From: Furcasterigmium furcatum
Taxonomy: Eukaryota > Ascomycota > Sordariomycetes > Glomerellales > Plectosphaerellaceae
DNA length: 64,000 nt
Assembly: GCA_001599815.1 (NCBI GenBank)
Contig: BCIA01000006.1
Coordinates: 4,776,961 to 4,840,960 of the forward strand
Reading direction: 5' to 3'
The translations under genes were made by a program, and so were the position numbers. The notes beneath the pieces are model-generated. The model was given only the letters and a program-made list of their open reading frames with translations, did not search any database and had not been told where the DNA came from. Below are positions 1 through 11,321 of this stretch, piece by piece. The stretch's first letter is position 1. Each line of letters opens with the position of its first letter.

Positions 1-2048
1 AAGCTGCTTGTGGTCGCCGACCAGGACAACCTGCTTGCAGCCAAGGACAAGCGGGATCATGCACTCCGGTTCGGCGGACTGAGTGGACTCGTCGATAAGG
101 ACATTGCGGAACTTCATCTTGGAAAGACGAGGGTCGCCCGCACCGACACAGGTGCAGCAAACAACATCCGCGTTGTGCAGGATGTCACGCTCAGCAGCCT
201 TGGTGAGCTGCTTGAACTTCTTCTCGTCCTGGCTGGAAAGTTCGTTGAGCTCGCTCTTGAGCTGGGCAAGCTTGACAAGCTCTCCGTTGCTGTCATTCAT
301 ACGGACTTGCTCGTGGAGAGAAAGGAAGCTGACCGAAGACTCGACATCTTCGCGGGACTTGGCCGTCAAGCGGACAACCTTGAGGCCGGTGCGGTGAACG
401 CGCTCGCAGAGCTGGTCGACAGCGACGTTGGAAGGGGCGCAGACAAGAACCTGGCCGCCTGTGCTCTTCGCGAGATGGTAGATGATTGTTGCCGAGGTCA
501 CAGTCTTGCCGGTGCCGGGAGGGCCTTGGATCCTTCGAAATGTTAGTAGCGATTCCCTTTCTGGTAGTTCAAGAGACTCACAAACTAAGCGGGGTCTGAA
601 GAACAGACTTGATCGCGTTGATCTGCGAGTTGTTGAGGTCGGGCAGACCGGGAGCAGTAAACTTCTTAGGGAGCGTGATCTTCATCGGTGCAACCGCAAC
701 TTCACGGCCCAGGAGCTTGTGAACGATGAAGCCGGAGACACTGTTGTCGTCAACCGCGAAGGTCTTCATGGCGAGCTGCATGCGGTCGTATGAAGTAGCC
801 TTCCAGACGTAGTCGGCGGAAAAGTTATGAGTGCACTGTATCGGGACGGACTTGTCGTTGCCAGACTTGCGGAGCTCGAGTTTGACTTCGTCCGACTGGT
901 TGTTGGGAATCTTGACGACGTAACCGACGCCTTCCCAGTGAGGGTGGAGCTCGCCGCTGTAGCGCAGGCGCATCTCGTCGCCGACAGCAAGCTTGACATC
1001 ACCGGACTCTATCTTGTGAAGCTCAAAGCTAGCGATGTGCTTGTTGTTGAGGCCAAAGTCCCACTTGACGGAGAGGTTATCCTCCGACTGTGCTTCCTTC
1101 AGCTTCTTGTCGTAGTCGGATTCCATCTTGACGAGAGGGCCGAAGATGTTCTGATATTGGTATGGGTCGTCGTATTTCAGCAAGACGGGATGAGGCTCGT
1201 CATCGATGTTGGCGGAGTCGGCCAGGGATGAAAGAGTAGCGGACGAGTTCTCTTTCCACAGCTCCTCCAGCTTGGCCATCATGGGGGCACTCAGATGGCG
1301 AGCGCGAAGCTGCTCAGCATCCGAAGGAGCCGAGATCAGCCAGGGCAAGAAGGCGCGCTCCTCGATCAATGGCTGCCATCGACTGATGTCCCAGCTCATA
1401 TCCTTGGACGACGTGTTGGCGGCGCATGGCTGGCGGCAGAGAAGGACGACGACAGTATCAGCCTTGGCAGGAATAAAACCAAGCAGAAACACATTCTTAT
1501 TGCCACAGTTGTAGCACTCGAGGACGGTGTCGCCAAGGTTCGAGTCGGCGTGAAGCTGGATTTCCTTGTGGCGGGCGCGGACAAGGTGGTGAACAATGTG
1601 GGAGGAGGTGGTGTTGCCACGGCCGTTGCAGAACCATTTCTCGCAGCCGAGGCACTTGACGACAGAGCTCGGGGAGTGAATTCCGCAGTAGCTGTCCAAC
1701 ACATGTTAGACCCTGAACAAGACAGTAGCCGCGGGGAGTGGGGAAGTTGGCATACGCGCAAGCATGGGAGGGAAGTTCGTAGTCCTCCTCTTCGTGGCCG
1801 CCGAGTTTGAGGCCCTGCATGGCCCCTATGGGAGCACTGGATTGGCTGTCGTTGTCATCCTCGTCATATTGCTCGGTCTGGTTGTCATCGTCATCGGCTC
1901 GGCGGCGACCACCGAGGCCGCCTAATTTACCGCCATACAGTAGGCTGTCGTCGGCATCGATGGTTGAGAGGTCATCGCCGCCAGCTTTGATAGCTGCGGC
2001 GGAGTCGGAGATCAGGTGGTTGCCCACATGGCTGAAGGCGTCCTCCAT
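1..2048 (-). CDS. UPF1: ATP-dependent RNA helicase UPF1/NAM7, 3' part missing (left edge)
   Basis: Superfamily 1 helicase that drives nonsense-mediated mRNA decay in the cytoplasm. It is read on the minus strand from ATG 2048 in three exons: 1756-2048, 582-1691 and 1-532. The introns (1692-1755 and 533-581) are GT-AG and keep the frame. About 645 residues are visible. An acidic N-terminus (DDDDNQTEQYDEDDND) is followed by the Cys/His-rich CH domain that binds UPF2, beginning at AYCGIHSPSSVVKC and including CLGCEKWFCNG and CYNCGNKN. The 1B beta-barrel region follows. The last exon holds Walker A GPPGTGKT, CAPSNVAVDQL (motif Ia) and the DEAD-like Walker B IDESTQSAEPE, then VLVGDHKQL (motif III) at the window edge. 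The RecA2 domain lies outside the window. Identification is firm. Long plus-strand frames opposite it are shadows. Confidence 0.95.
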
Positions 2049-2793
2049 GATCGTGCGCGCAGGGTGGGTGTTTCGGTGTGCCTGCTGAGGTGCGGTCTGG
2101 TCAGTACAAGGGAGGCAAACCCGAGTCGCAAACGGACACTATGCCCGGACGAAGCGAAAATGACGAGACAGTTGAAAGAGGTCGTCTCCAGGTCGCAGCA
2201 AGCAGCGGTGCGCACTCACCGGGCGTTTGGTAGGTAGGTATGTAGAAGTCTGTTTTGCGTCGCAAAGCCTCGAGGCGGGCTCAGGTCGCACGGAGTAGGA
2301 TTCGGGGTTCTTTTGAGACGGGTAGATCACATCATACCGGCCGGGGGATGCGAGGGGCCGTAACAAGCCCGTGTCGGTAGTATTCGCTCGGATCGAGGTG
2401 GCTTTGTGGTCGTCAAAGGTGAAAATCCAGGGCAACTTTTTGCAGGCAGGAACCCTTCGACCCGAAACTTTGGATTCTGACGAGGTGGAGGAAGCGGCGA
2501 CCCTTTCCTAGCTCCTCCACTCTTTTTGGTGGGATGCGCCTTATCGCACAGTACTGTCACGTTTTGGCCTCCGCTGTTTATCGATAAGAAAAAGTTCAGA
2601 CCCAATTTCTCCGAATCTGAACTTCACATGGCACGGCATTCCGCCCTCGACATTGAACAAACGCCAACAGCAGACAATTGCAGTCCGATCAAACAGCAGT
2701 CCTCTCCTCGACCGATTCGAAAGCTCCAAGAGACTTTCCCAGCGCGCGCTTGCCCCCCGACACACACCCGCATAACCCGACAGACCCTCCACG
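2049..2793. other. Divergent intergenic region, UPF1 / IMP4
   Basis: About 745 bp between two start codons pointing apart, so it must hold both promoters and 5' leaders. I see no clear TATA box. Short open frames here lack coding signs and family motifs. Confidence 0.6.
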
Positions 2794-3961
2794 ATGATTG
2801 TATGTTTGCTTGAGGATACCTCTTTCTGGTTGGTGATTCTGACTCCCTGCAATAGCGGAAACAAGCGAGACAAAGACGCGATTTCCTCTACAGGAAGGCC
2901 GTTCAATTGAAGGAGGCGGAGACAAGCGAGAAGAGGGCCCAGCTTCGTGCTGCCCTCGCCTCTGGGAAGCCTCTCGACCCGACCATCGCGAACGACAAGG
3001 CCTTGCGGAAGGACTTCCAGTGGGACGAATCTGCAGCCGATGATGCTGCAATTGATGACGAATACGCTGCCACGTCTGGGCTGAGCGATCCGAGGATTAT
3101 TGGTATGGGGACATGGTACCCTCCGCGTTCATCCACCGCTGACCTGCTCCCAAGTTACGACAAGTCGAGACCCCTCGAGTAGATTGTCTGCCTTTGCGAA
3201 AGAGATCAGGCTCTTGTTCCCCACCAGTGTCAGGCTGAACCGTGGCAACCTTATTCTGCCCGACTTGGTCAAGTCAAGTCAGGCGAACGGCCTCACGGAT
3301 ATCATCTTGTTGAGCGAACGTATGTGTTCTCCGTTGGGTGGTCCAGACCAGCCAGTTTTGCATCCGATCCTGACCATACCACAGACCGAGGAACACCCAC
3401 CGCGCTGACGCTTGCACATCAACCACACGGCCCTGTCATCAGCTTCTCCCTGCACAACGTAACTCTCCGTCATGATCTTCCGAGCCAGGGCTTCTCGACG
3501 AGCGAAAGCTACCCGCACCTGATCTGTAAGGACCCATTCCGTCTTTGGTGGTAACGCGCGTTTGCTGACTCTGGTGCTGCAGTTGAGGGTTTCAAGACGT
3601 TGGTTCTCCCTAATTCTCCGGACACCACGGTTGACAGCGCTAACAGTGATGCAGGAAACTTGGTGCTCGTCTTGTGACTGCGCTCAAGCATTTGTTTCCG
3701 CCGAGGGAGCCCATCACGACCAACGCCAGCGTAGGCAACAGGGTCGTCACATTCAAGTTGGTCGAGGGTGACGTGATAGAGCTTCGGCACCACGTCTTCG
3801 TGCAAACGGGCTATGATCAGGTCGAGCTGAGCGAGGTAGGCCCGAGGATGTCGATGAAGTGTTTCGAGATCCGCGCAGGGACTTTGGACAACAAGGACGG
3901 CGATGTCGAGTGGCAGCTCAGCAACTACACCCGCACTGGCAGGAAGAAGGACTACTTCTGA
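2794..3961 (+). CDS. IMP4: U3 snoRNP protein IMP4 (Brix domain)
   Basis: Nucleolar component of the U3 snoRNP/SSU processome, needed for early pre-18S rRNA cleavages. It is built from six exons: 2794-2799, 2856-3102, 3155-3319, 3385-3525, 3583-3598 and 3655-3961. The joined protein starts MIRKQARQRRDFLYRKA, the basic N-terminus typical of IMP4. It runs through IIVTTSRDPSSRLSAFAKE at the start of the Brix fold and LIFEGFKTKLGARLV, and ends NYTRTGRKKDYF. The full Brix domain (about residues 80-265) is present and the length of about 290 residues fits the family. The first coding exon encodes only Met-Ile, and exon 5 is 16 nt. The fifth intron starts GTTGGT, a weak donor, but only this choice rejoins FKT to KLGARLV. 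The gene is divergent from UPF1. Confidence 0.93.
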
Positions 3962-5771
3962 GCGACTTGACGACATCGAGCCTCAGGGAAGGCCTCGTCG
4001 GACGGCTGCAAATATGTCCAGGAGGTGCAAAAAGCCCTGCACTGTTTCTTCGGCGTATCGACCGCCGAGGATGCTTGCGGCGGCTGCCAAGCACTCTTGG
4101 AGCAGGGCGGTGACGAGAGACGAGAGCCAATGCATGGCTGTCAGATTCCCTGGCGGTTGGTATGACGACGATGCTTGTGGCCGGCATAGCAGCAATCTCG
4201 CCATGTGGTTTTGAGGGATGACATGTCATTGTCTACCTTTCTGAGGCCATTCTTGGGTCCCGACAAGCATGAAAGGCCCAGGTCTAAGGCTACTATCATG
4301 GTTACGACATCCTGAAAGCGGTGGAATCATCACGGGGTTTCCATATCCAACAGTCTCCTGAGGTCGCAAAGCGAATTTGCAAGGGACGCCGCAGTTATAA
4401 GTCGGTGGAAGTTGAGAGGAAGTCGACAATGGGCGCTGACACACAGATAAAGGCGGCCTAGGAGGCACGCCAGCCCGGTTAGGCTCTGTCCTAATGCATT
4501 CGCATTTCACAGCGTTGAAAGGAAAAGTGTCAATTTCAATAGTGCACTACACAACCGTAACGGCCACCATGGACCAATAGTTGCATCCAACAACCTTGTG
4601 ATGTGAAGAAGTGATGGGAAGTGGTTCCAGGCACCCGTATTCCAGAGCAAGTGGGAGACGGAATTGCCTTTTGCCGACACCTGATCGTCGCCCGCAGATC
4701 TCTCTGTGGATACGGGCTGAGAAGAAGTATTCAGTTCATTTGCTCGTGGTTGAGATATCGACTGCAGAGAGTCGTCAGTGTTGTCGCCTCTTGGTGTGGC
4801 GCAGGCGGGGGAGGGACAAGTGATGAATGCATGCGACAGGTGAGAGGGACCTCCTATTTTTGGTTTAGGGACGCTGGGCTTAGAAGCTTGCAGCGTCCAG
4901 ATCTGACCTCCGCCTTGGGGTCTGCAGGTTTGTGATGCAGGGAACCAGGCTAGCAGGGGGCCAGATGAACATCCAAGAAGGTACATACTTCATCCTAGTG
5001 GATCATGTTCCCCGACCGTGTTCGTGAACTCGGTTTTTGAAATTCATCGCATTTTGGGAGCTTCACCGACCTGTTGGTCCTGGCTGGTCCTCAGAAACAG
5101 AAACGCGACCAGACTCTCGGGACTTGCGGTTCACTTGGACTTGGTGGCGCAGCCTAAGCGTCCAAGCAGCCGGAGCTTGTTTTCTGTCGTTCTCGCATTC
5201 GTGCACTGTCTGTTCGCTCCGCCGCCAGTTCCGCCTCCCTAAAGCAGTAAAGACTCCACGAGAGTCAGCTCAAATTGGCGGTTCCTCCAATCAGACAGCT
5301 CAAAACCTTCTCCACACCTCGGGTTCGCATCTTCTAATTGGCCACCCAGGCAACGTGCACTGCCCTTCTCGAACAGACACCCGAGCCGAAGAACGGACGA
5401 AGCTTCGAACGCGGGCATGCAGAGGCCTGGGCTGGGGCCGCCCGTCGTCAGGTCGCCCCCGCCGCGCCCAGTGGAGGTCTTCAGTGGGCGCGGTAGGACC
5501 ATTTCCCGCCCCAGTGCAGGGATTCCTGGCTGTCTGTCAGCGGCCAAGCCCAAACGTCATTTATTCCTCCCGCCTGCCGCAAACTTCAGCCGGAAAGGCC
5601 GTTCAATCTCTCTCTCACTACGCTTCTCGGGCACTTTGAGAACGTCGAACCACCGTCACCACCACCACCGATCCCTCAATTCGTGCCCTCCCGACCTCCT
5701 CTCTCGTCCCGAGGAACAGAGCGCTCGTCTTGGTTGTTTCTGCCTTTCTTCGCCGCTAGCATCCTTCCATC
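3962..5771. other. Intergenic region, IMP4 / SSO1
   Basis: About 1.8 kb. The distal part from roughly 5200 is C/T-rich with CAC/ACC runs near 5640-5670 and is probably the promoter and leader of SSO1. Open frames of up to 200 codons (for example 5037-5639 plus, 4507-4986 minus) have no recognisable motif and low-complexity composition, so I call no gene. Confidence 0.6.
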
Positions 5772-7046
5772 ATGTCGTACGGACAGTATAACAACAACCC
5801 CTACTCGCAGGGCCCCTCCGCCGAGGGCGGGTACGGCGGTCCTGACCAGGTACGCTCCCGCGAATGCCAGCGCTGCCTCCCCATTGTCGCCGTCGGAAGC
5901 CGTGGAAACAATCTGCCTGTTGTCGCCGAGGTCGAGTCCAAGACACAAACTAACATTGAATTCTCCAGGGCCAACAGCAGTACGGCGCGCAGTACGGCGG
6001 TGGCCAGTACGAGATGCAGCCCTACGGCGAGCAGCCGCAACAATACGGCCAGCAGCAGTACGGCCAGCCCAACCCCTACGACCAGCAGCAACAGCCTCAG
6101 CAGCCCTCGTCTGGCCCCGCCACCCTGAGCCAACAGGACTTCCTCAGCCGTATCGGCAACCTGCGCAACGAGATCAGGTCCCTGACCGCAGATATCGACA
6201 ACATCGCCCAGCTGCACCAGCGCGCACTCTCCTCCACCGACCCCTCCGCCAATGACTACCTCGACCAGGCCGTCGCCCAGACCCAGCTCCGCAACACCTC
6301 TATCAAGGAGGAGATCAAGTTCCTCGAGCGCGATGTCGTGCGCACCCAGGACTCTTCGCGCGCCTCCAAGCAGGCGCAGCTCAACTCCATCCGCGAGACC
6401 TTCAAGAAGGAGCTCCAGAACTACATGCAGATGGAGAGCGACTACCAGCGCCGCTACAAGGACCAGATCGCCCGCCAGTACCGCATTGTCAACCCCGACG
6501 CCTCCGAGGAGGAGGTCCGCGAAGCCACCGAGGCCGATTGGGGCAACGAGGGTGTCTTCCAGACAGCAGTGAGTGCCCCCCAAGCAACCCCCCACATCCG
6601 GAGTCGAAATTCAATTACATACTAACACCCCGCCAGCTCAAGTCCAACAGGGTAGGCCAGGCCAGCTCTGTCCTCGGCAACGTCCGCGCCCGCCACAGCG
6701 AGCTGCAGCGCATCGAGCGCACCCTCGCAGAGGTCGCCCAGCTCTTCCAGGAGCTCGCCGTCCTCGTCGAGCAGCAGGAGGCCACCGTCGACGCCGCAGA
6801 GCAGAACGCCCAGCAGACGGTCGAGAACATCCAGAAGGGCAACGAGCAGGTTGACGTCGCCAACAAGCACGCCCGCAACCGCAGGAAGCTCAAGTGGTGG
6901 TGCCTCCTCGTCGTCGTGCTCATCATTATTGTCATCGCCCTCGGCGTCGGTAAGTTCGGATCTTGCATGGAGCTGTTTATTCGATACGTGCATGAACTAA
7001 TTCCATTCAAGGTCTCGGTGTCACCTTCGCGAACAGGAACACGTAA
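5772..7046 (+). CDS. SSO1: Plasma-membrane t-SNARE syntaxin (SSO1/SSO2 family)
   Basis: Qa-SNARE that docks exocytic vesicles at the plasma membrane with SEC9 and SNC1. Exons are 5772-5849, 5969-6568, 6637-6949 and 7012-7046, giving 341 residues. Residues 1-80 are rich in Gly, Gln and Tyr and are probably disordered. The Habc three-helix domain follows from about 85 to 215 (LSQQDFLSRIGNLRNEI onward). The SNARE helix spans about 245-305, with the zero-layer glutamine in LVEQQEATVD at about residue 273. A dibasic-flanked C-terminal membrane anchor (WWCLLVVVLIIIVIALGVG) ends ANRNT. The last intron splits the anchor (GGC GTC G / GT CTC). Length and domain order match fungal Sso proteins. The Gln-rich N-terminus is longer than in yeast. 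Confidence 0.94.
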
Positions 7047-8029
7047 GGCCGCCCTCCAGCGTAGCGTTGTTCCGAGCCGCCACGACGAGAAGACGCCTTC
7101 GCCTCCGCAAAACACGCCGGCTCAACCACCCTCTCAGTCCCAGCATCTCGGGAGAGGGACTATTATTAGACTTGCTCATGACTTTATACCGCGCGCGCTT
7201 CGAAATACCCTCGTTGCGCTCTTCTGACGCTAATCAGCCAAAACGAAGGCCGCCAGGATCCAGTCCTGCGACCACGCCCGGCTTGTGACGACCACCTTTC
7301 TTCGAGAGAGAAAAGTAACACCAGGGGTTCAGGAGTTCTTTTCCCTTTTTCTATCTCATTCTGCATGTATCTATTTCCAACGCGAGGAGCGCTTCGCTTA
7401 AGAGAGGAGGGAAGCGAAGTGCTGGCTTGTTGGATGAGGAGCGGATGGCAGATATCTCTCGAATACGTACTTAATGCGACGACTGTGTCATAATATCGCC
7501 ACGGGCGCTCTTCTTCCAGGCCGATTGCCAGATCTTCGGAACGACGGCACCCTTGAATAACAAGCCCGTCACAGGCATCCCCAAACATCACCACAACCTG
7601 CCGATCTGCAGGCAATGCGTGAGTGGAAGATATTACGTACTATCATATATGTACAGGCGGCAGCGGCCAAAGGGCAGACCTCATGTTTTAAATCACACAG
7701 ACAAGAAGACCGGCGGCCCTTCTCCACCGCCGCCTCGCCGCTGCCGCTGTTGCTGACACTGAGCGTACAGAGAAAACTCCATCGCGTATGAGTCCCTCCC
7801 AATTCCGCTCCCAAGCGAGCGTGCCGGGCCTGAGCAAAACGCCGGCCCCCGACATTTGCTGTGCAGACAGCGGCAATTCTCGCTTTACCTCTTCCTTCAA
7901 ACAGAAGCACGCTGGTGCCCCTGCACCGGAGCCTCCGTAGTCTCACACGACGAAAATCTTACACGTACACCTTGCCACTCACCCCCCTCCGATACGGGGG
8001 TCCGATGCTCTCCGTGGTGGAAACTGCCT
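7047..8029. other. Convergent 3' intergenic region, SSO1 / TOM70
   Basis: About 980 bp between two stop codons facing each other. It should hold both 3' UTRs and polyadenylation sites. No coding signal is convincing. Confidence 0.6.
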
Positions 8030-10058
8030 TTACCGGCCCAGGGCGGGGTTGATGCCCTGCAGCTTGGCGGCGAGCTGGGGATACTTCTCCTGGACCTGGA
8101 GCTGCGTCCGGGTGGCTTCGGCGTAGGAGAGGGCGTTAACGGTCTCGCCTTCCGTGCGGGCGAGCTCGGCAGCCCGCTCGAAGTACTTGAGTGCGTCGGT
8201 GACCTTGCCCTGCTGGAGGAGGAGCTGGGCCATGGTGGCGACGGCGATGTCGCACTCGGGATCGACTGGGGGGCGTTAGCACAAGAGAGCCACTTGTAAT
8301 GGAGAAAAGGGGGGACATACTGATGAGAGCCTTCTCGCAAAGCTTCTCTGCTTCGGAGAAGTCCTGCTTCTGCTGGAAGAGGCAGAGAGCCTTGTTGATG
8401 AGGGGAAGGACGTTCATGGCCATGGGCTTCGTCTTCTTCTCCATCTCGATGGCCGTGTCGAACTTTTCGACGGCCTCCTGGTAGTTGCCCTGGTCGAGGA
8501 GCAGCTCTCCGTAGTAGTTGTACACGTCAGGGATGTCCTTGAAGTTCTTAATGCATCGGCGGAAGGTCGACATGGACGAGGCGATGGAGCCCATCTTATA
8601 TTGCGTGACGCCGAGCTGGATGTGCGAGAAGATGAAGTCGCGGTCGAGGTCGATGGACTTTTGGTAGTCCTTGGCGGCGTCGGAGAACTCTCCCTTGATG
8701 AAGTGAAGCTGCGCGCGGTGGTAGTAGATGTCCGGGTCCTCGCTGTTCTGCTCGAGCGCCTTCTCGAAGTCCTCGGCGGCCTTCTCGGGGGCGCCGAGCT
8801 CGAGGTTCATGCTGGCACGCTTGATGTAGCTCTGCGTCAGGGATGGGTCGAGCTCGATGGACTTGGAGAGGTCGGCCATGGCGTCGTCGTGCTTGCCCAG
8901 GAGGCAGCGGAAGGTGCCGCGGAGGTTGTAGGCGAGGGCCTCCTGCTCGCCGAGGTTGCCGAGCTCCAGCGCCTTGTCGAAGGCCTGCCTGGCCTCCTCG
9001 TAACCCTCGCCGGTCTTCTTCCCCATGGCGGTCAGACCGAGCTGCAGCTGGCCGAGGCCGGTGTCATCGGACAGCTCGACCGACTCTGCAAGGGCGTCGG
9101 GGCGCTGCTTGACGCGGAAGCTCTGCAGGTAGTTGCCGACGAAGGTGTGACTGGGCAGCTTGACGGGGCGGTTGGCCATCATCTCCTGTGCCTTCTGCTC
9201 GGCAAACTTCTTCAGAAGGCGCTCAACGGCCTCGGCGCTGGACTGGTTCTTGAAGCTGTCGATGATGCAGGAGGCGGTGAAGTCGAGGAGGGCCTCGCCA
9301 TACATCTTGAGGTGCTCGTAGGCGTTTGCGCGGCGGTTCAGTGCCTTGACGTACTCGGGGTCGAGGTTGATGGCGGCGGTGGTGTCCTCGACGACCTTGT
9401 CCCAGTCGCCCAGGGCGTTGTAGCAGGCGGCGCGGTTGGAGTAGAAGATGGGGTTGGCCTTGCAGATGATGGCCTTGGAGTAGAGGTCGATGGCGCGGTT
9501 GTACTCCTTGCTTCCATAGGCCTTGTTTCCGGCATCCTTCAGCTTAGCAGCGTAGTCATCGCGCTCCTTCTGCGAAAAGGCCTTGACAGACTCTTCGTCA
9601 ATCTCGGGGAGCTCATCGGTGCTCTCGACGGCGGCGGCCTTTGGTTGGGTGGGCGCCGACTCTGTGGTGGTAGGAGCCTTCTCTGTCTCTGCGGCCTTCC
9701 TCTCTGCCTCCTTCTTTTTCCTCCTCTCCTTCTTGCTGAGCTTGGGGGCGCTGTCGGGCTTGGACTGTTGAGGCTCACAACGTCAGAAACTGGCGACAAC
9801 TGGGGAACTGGGGAACGGGAGAAAAATGTGACGTCGGGAACCAGGGAGCAGCAGGGGGCGAACAAGAAGACGTACCGAGTTGAAGTAGTATACAGCACCG
9901 GCGCCGGTAACGACGACGGCCACGCCGGCGATCGTGTAGACGACGGCCTTGTTCTCAGACGCCCATGTGGTGATGCGCTCCCAGACTGAAGCCGACTCGA
10001 CCGGCACTGCGATGGGCTGCGAGGCCACCGGGGGCACTGAAGGCAGGGGATTCGACAT
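8030..10058 (-). CDS. TOM70: Mitochondrial import receptor TOM70 (TPR protein)
   Basis: Outer-membrane receptor of the TOM complex that takes carrier precursors from Hsp70/Hsp90. Exons on the minus strand are 9876-10058, 8321-9764 and 8030-8265; introns are GT-AG and in phase. The product is 620 residues, the usual size. An N-terminal signal anchor at about 37-59 (AVVYTIAGVAVVVTGAGAVYYF) is followed by a Lys/Glu-rich linker (KLSKKERRKKKEAERK). The first TPR cluster (chaperone clamp) begins at AAKLKDAGNKAYGSKEYNRA, and the C-terminal TPR series includes LAYNLRGTFRCLLGKHDDA and PDIYYHRAQLHFIKGEF. The protein ends LQGINPALGR. It converges on SSO1. A 462-codon frame on the opposite strand (8601-9989) is a shadow of this gene. 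Confidence 0.95.
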
Positions 10059-11321
10059 TGTGACGTAGCAATGGAAAGCAAAAGGAAAGAAAATGAATGG
10101 GATTCCGGCGACGACTGATCAGTGCGGATGGGGCAAGGACCAATTGGTGTTGTCCGGTGGTGCGAGAGATGTCCTCCGGGGGATTCGATGATGCACGAGT
10201 CTGACGATAAAAGTATGGATGGTTGGATGGATTGGAGCTTGCCCGAGCCGGTCGTAGTAGGTGGTAATCATGCCTAATCCCAATCAGCGACTTGCTGCCG
10301 CGGCGATACGCGAAAAATTATTGCGCCGCGCCATCCCGAGTCCACCTGGCTTACCTAATGCAGAAGTTCTCGGGTCCCGGCTCAGGCCGCACTTTCCCGA
10401 TGGTTCCACGACGCGGGAACTCAGTCTCGGCGAGCACATCGACTGAGATGAACCGACTGACGCCGTCGACAGGCATTCTGCGCTTTGTATTGAAAATTCT
10501 CGGGCATGAGAAATCAGTCGTCAAGACACTTTGCATCAGTAGTCCAGAGGAATCCCATTGTCCAGGCGTCGAACGGGGGGCGCAACGCCCGGTTCATGGC
10601 TGCAACGAGACTCAACGGCGCTGAACGGGGTGGCGTCCGTCGCCCACGCTCTCGTGTGAGAGTCTCTTGCACACTACCCACTGTCACTGCAAACGTCTGT
10701 AGGTGCGATGGTTCGCCTGGGGGGAGATCGCTCCTCACTGGCGAATTATCGGCATCTTGTCACAAACAACGTGAATCTTGCGAAACTAGAGCAATATCTC
10801 CAACCAGGCCCGGGCACCAAGTACCTAGGCGGATACGATACTTGAGAGGCTCTATATTTCACTATACCTTCTAGACTTTAACTCACCAAGTCTGAATTCT
10901 CTAAATAGCTGAATATACAGCTCTTAGATATGCCCTGGCGAGCCGTAGCTTACCGATAAGACTGCGCGTGCTCTGGACGGGGTCTTTGTATCCTTTTATC
11001 AGTACTATTGCAGTGTTGTCTGTTATATTGTAAACAGTACTCGCGTAGGATATTAAAGGTAACCTTTGGGCATCCGGAATTGCAGATATCGCGCTTCTCA
11101 GTACCGCTCCAGTTCAAACCCGAGTAAGTGTTATTTTAATTACGGGAGGAGCAGCACATATGATCCAGACCTATTCTGTTAGAGGCGGCTGCACATAGAA
11201 GGAGGTGGTAGTTAGGAAAAGAAGCGCACTCCGGTCAAAGAGCCTCATCGGTTTTCATCTACCAGGCCCTCTATATATATATACGCACAAATAAGACAGC
11301 TGGATAACTGAGCGGCATCCT
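10059..11321. other. Intergenic region with A/T-rich stretch
   Basis: About 1.26 kb upstream of TOM70 and downstream of the Zn2Cys6 gene. From about 10840 to 11310 base use becomes visibly A/T-rich, with TA runs such as ctatatatatatacgc near 11270, unlike the flanks. It may be an eroded repeat touched by RIP or simply a 3' spacer. No gene is seen. Confidence 0.55.

Noticed and set aside
4507..4986. 159-codon minus-strand frame between IMP4 and SSO1
   Set aside because: No motif, Ser/Pro/Leu-rich, overlapped by other frames; treated as intergenic.
8601..9989. 462-codon plus-strand frame opposite TOM70
   Set aside because: Leu/Val/Glu-rich antisense shadow of GC-rich codons; no motif, while the minus strand gives a full TOM70.
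11090..11135. Possible tRNA T-loop (gttcaaaccc)
   Set aside because: No matching acceptor, D or anticodon arms at the right spacing.
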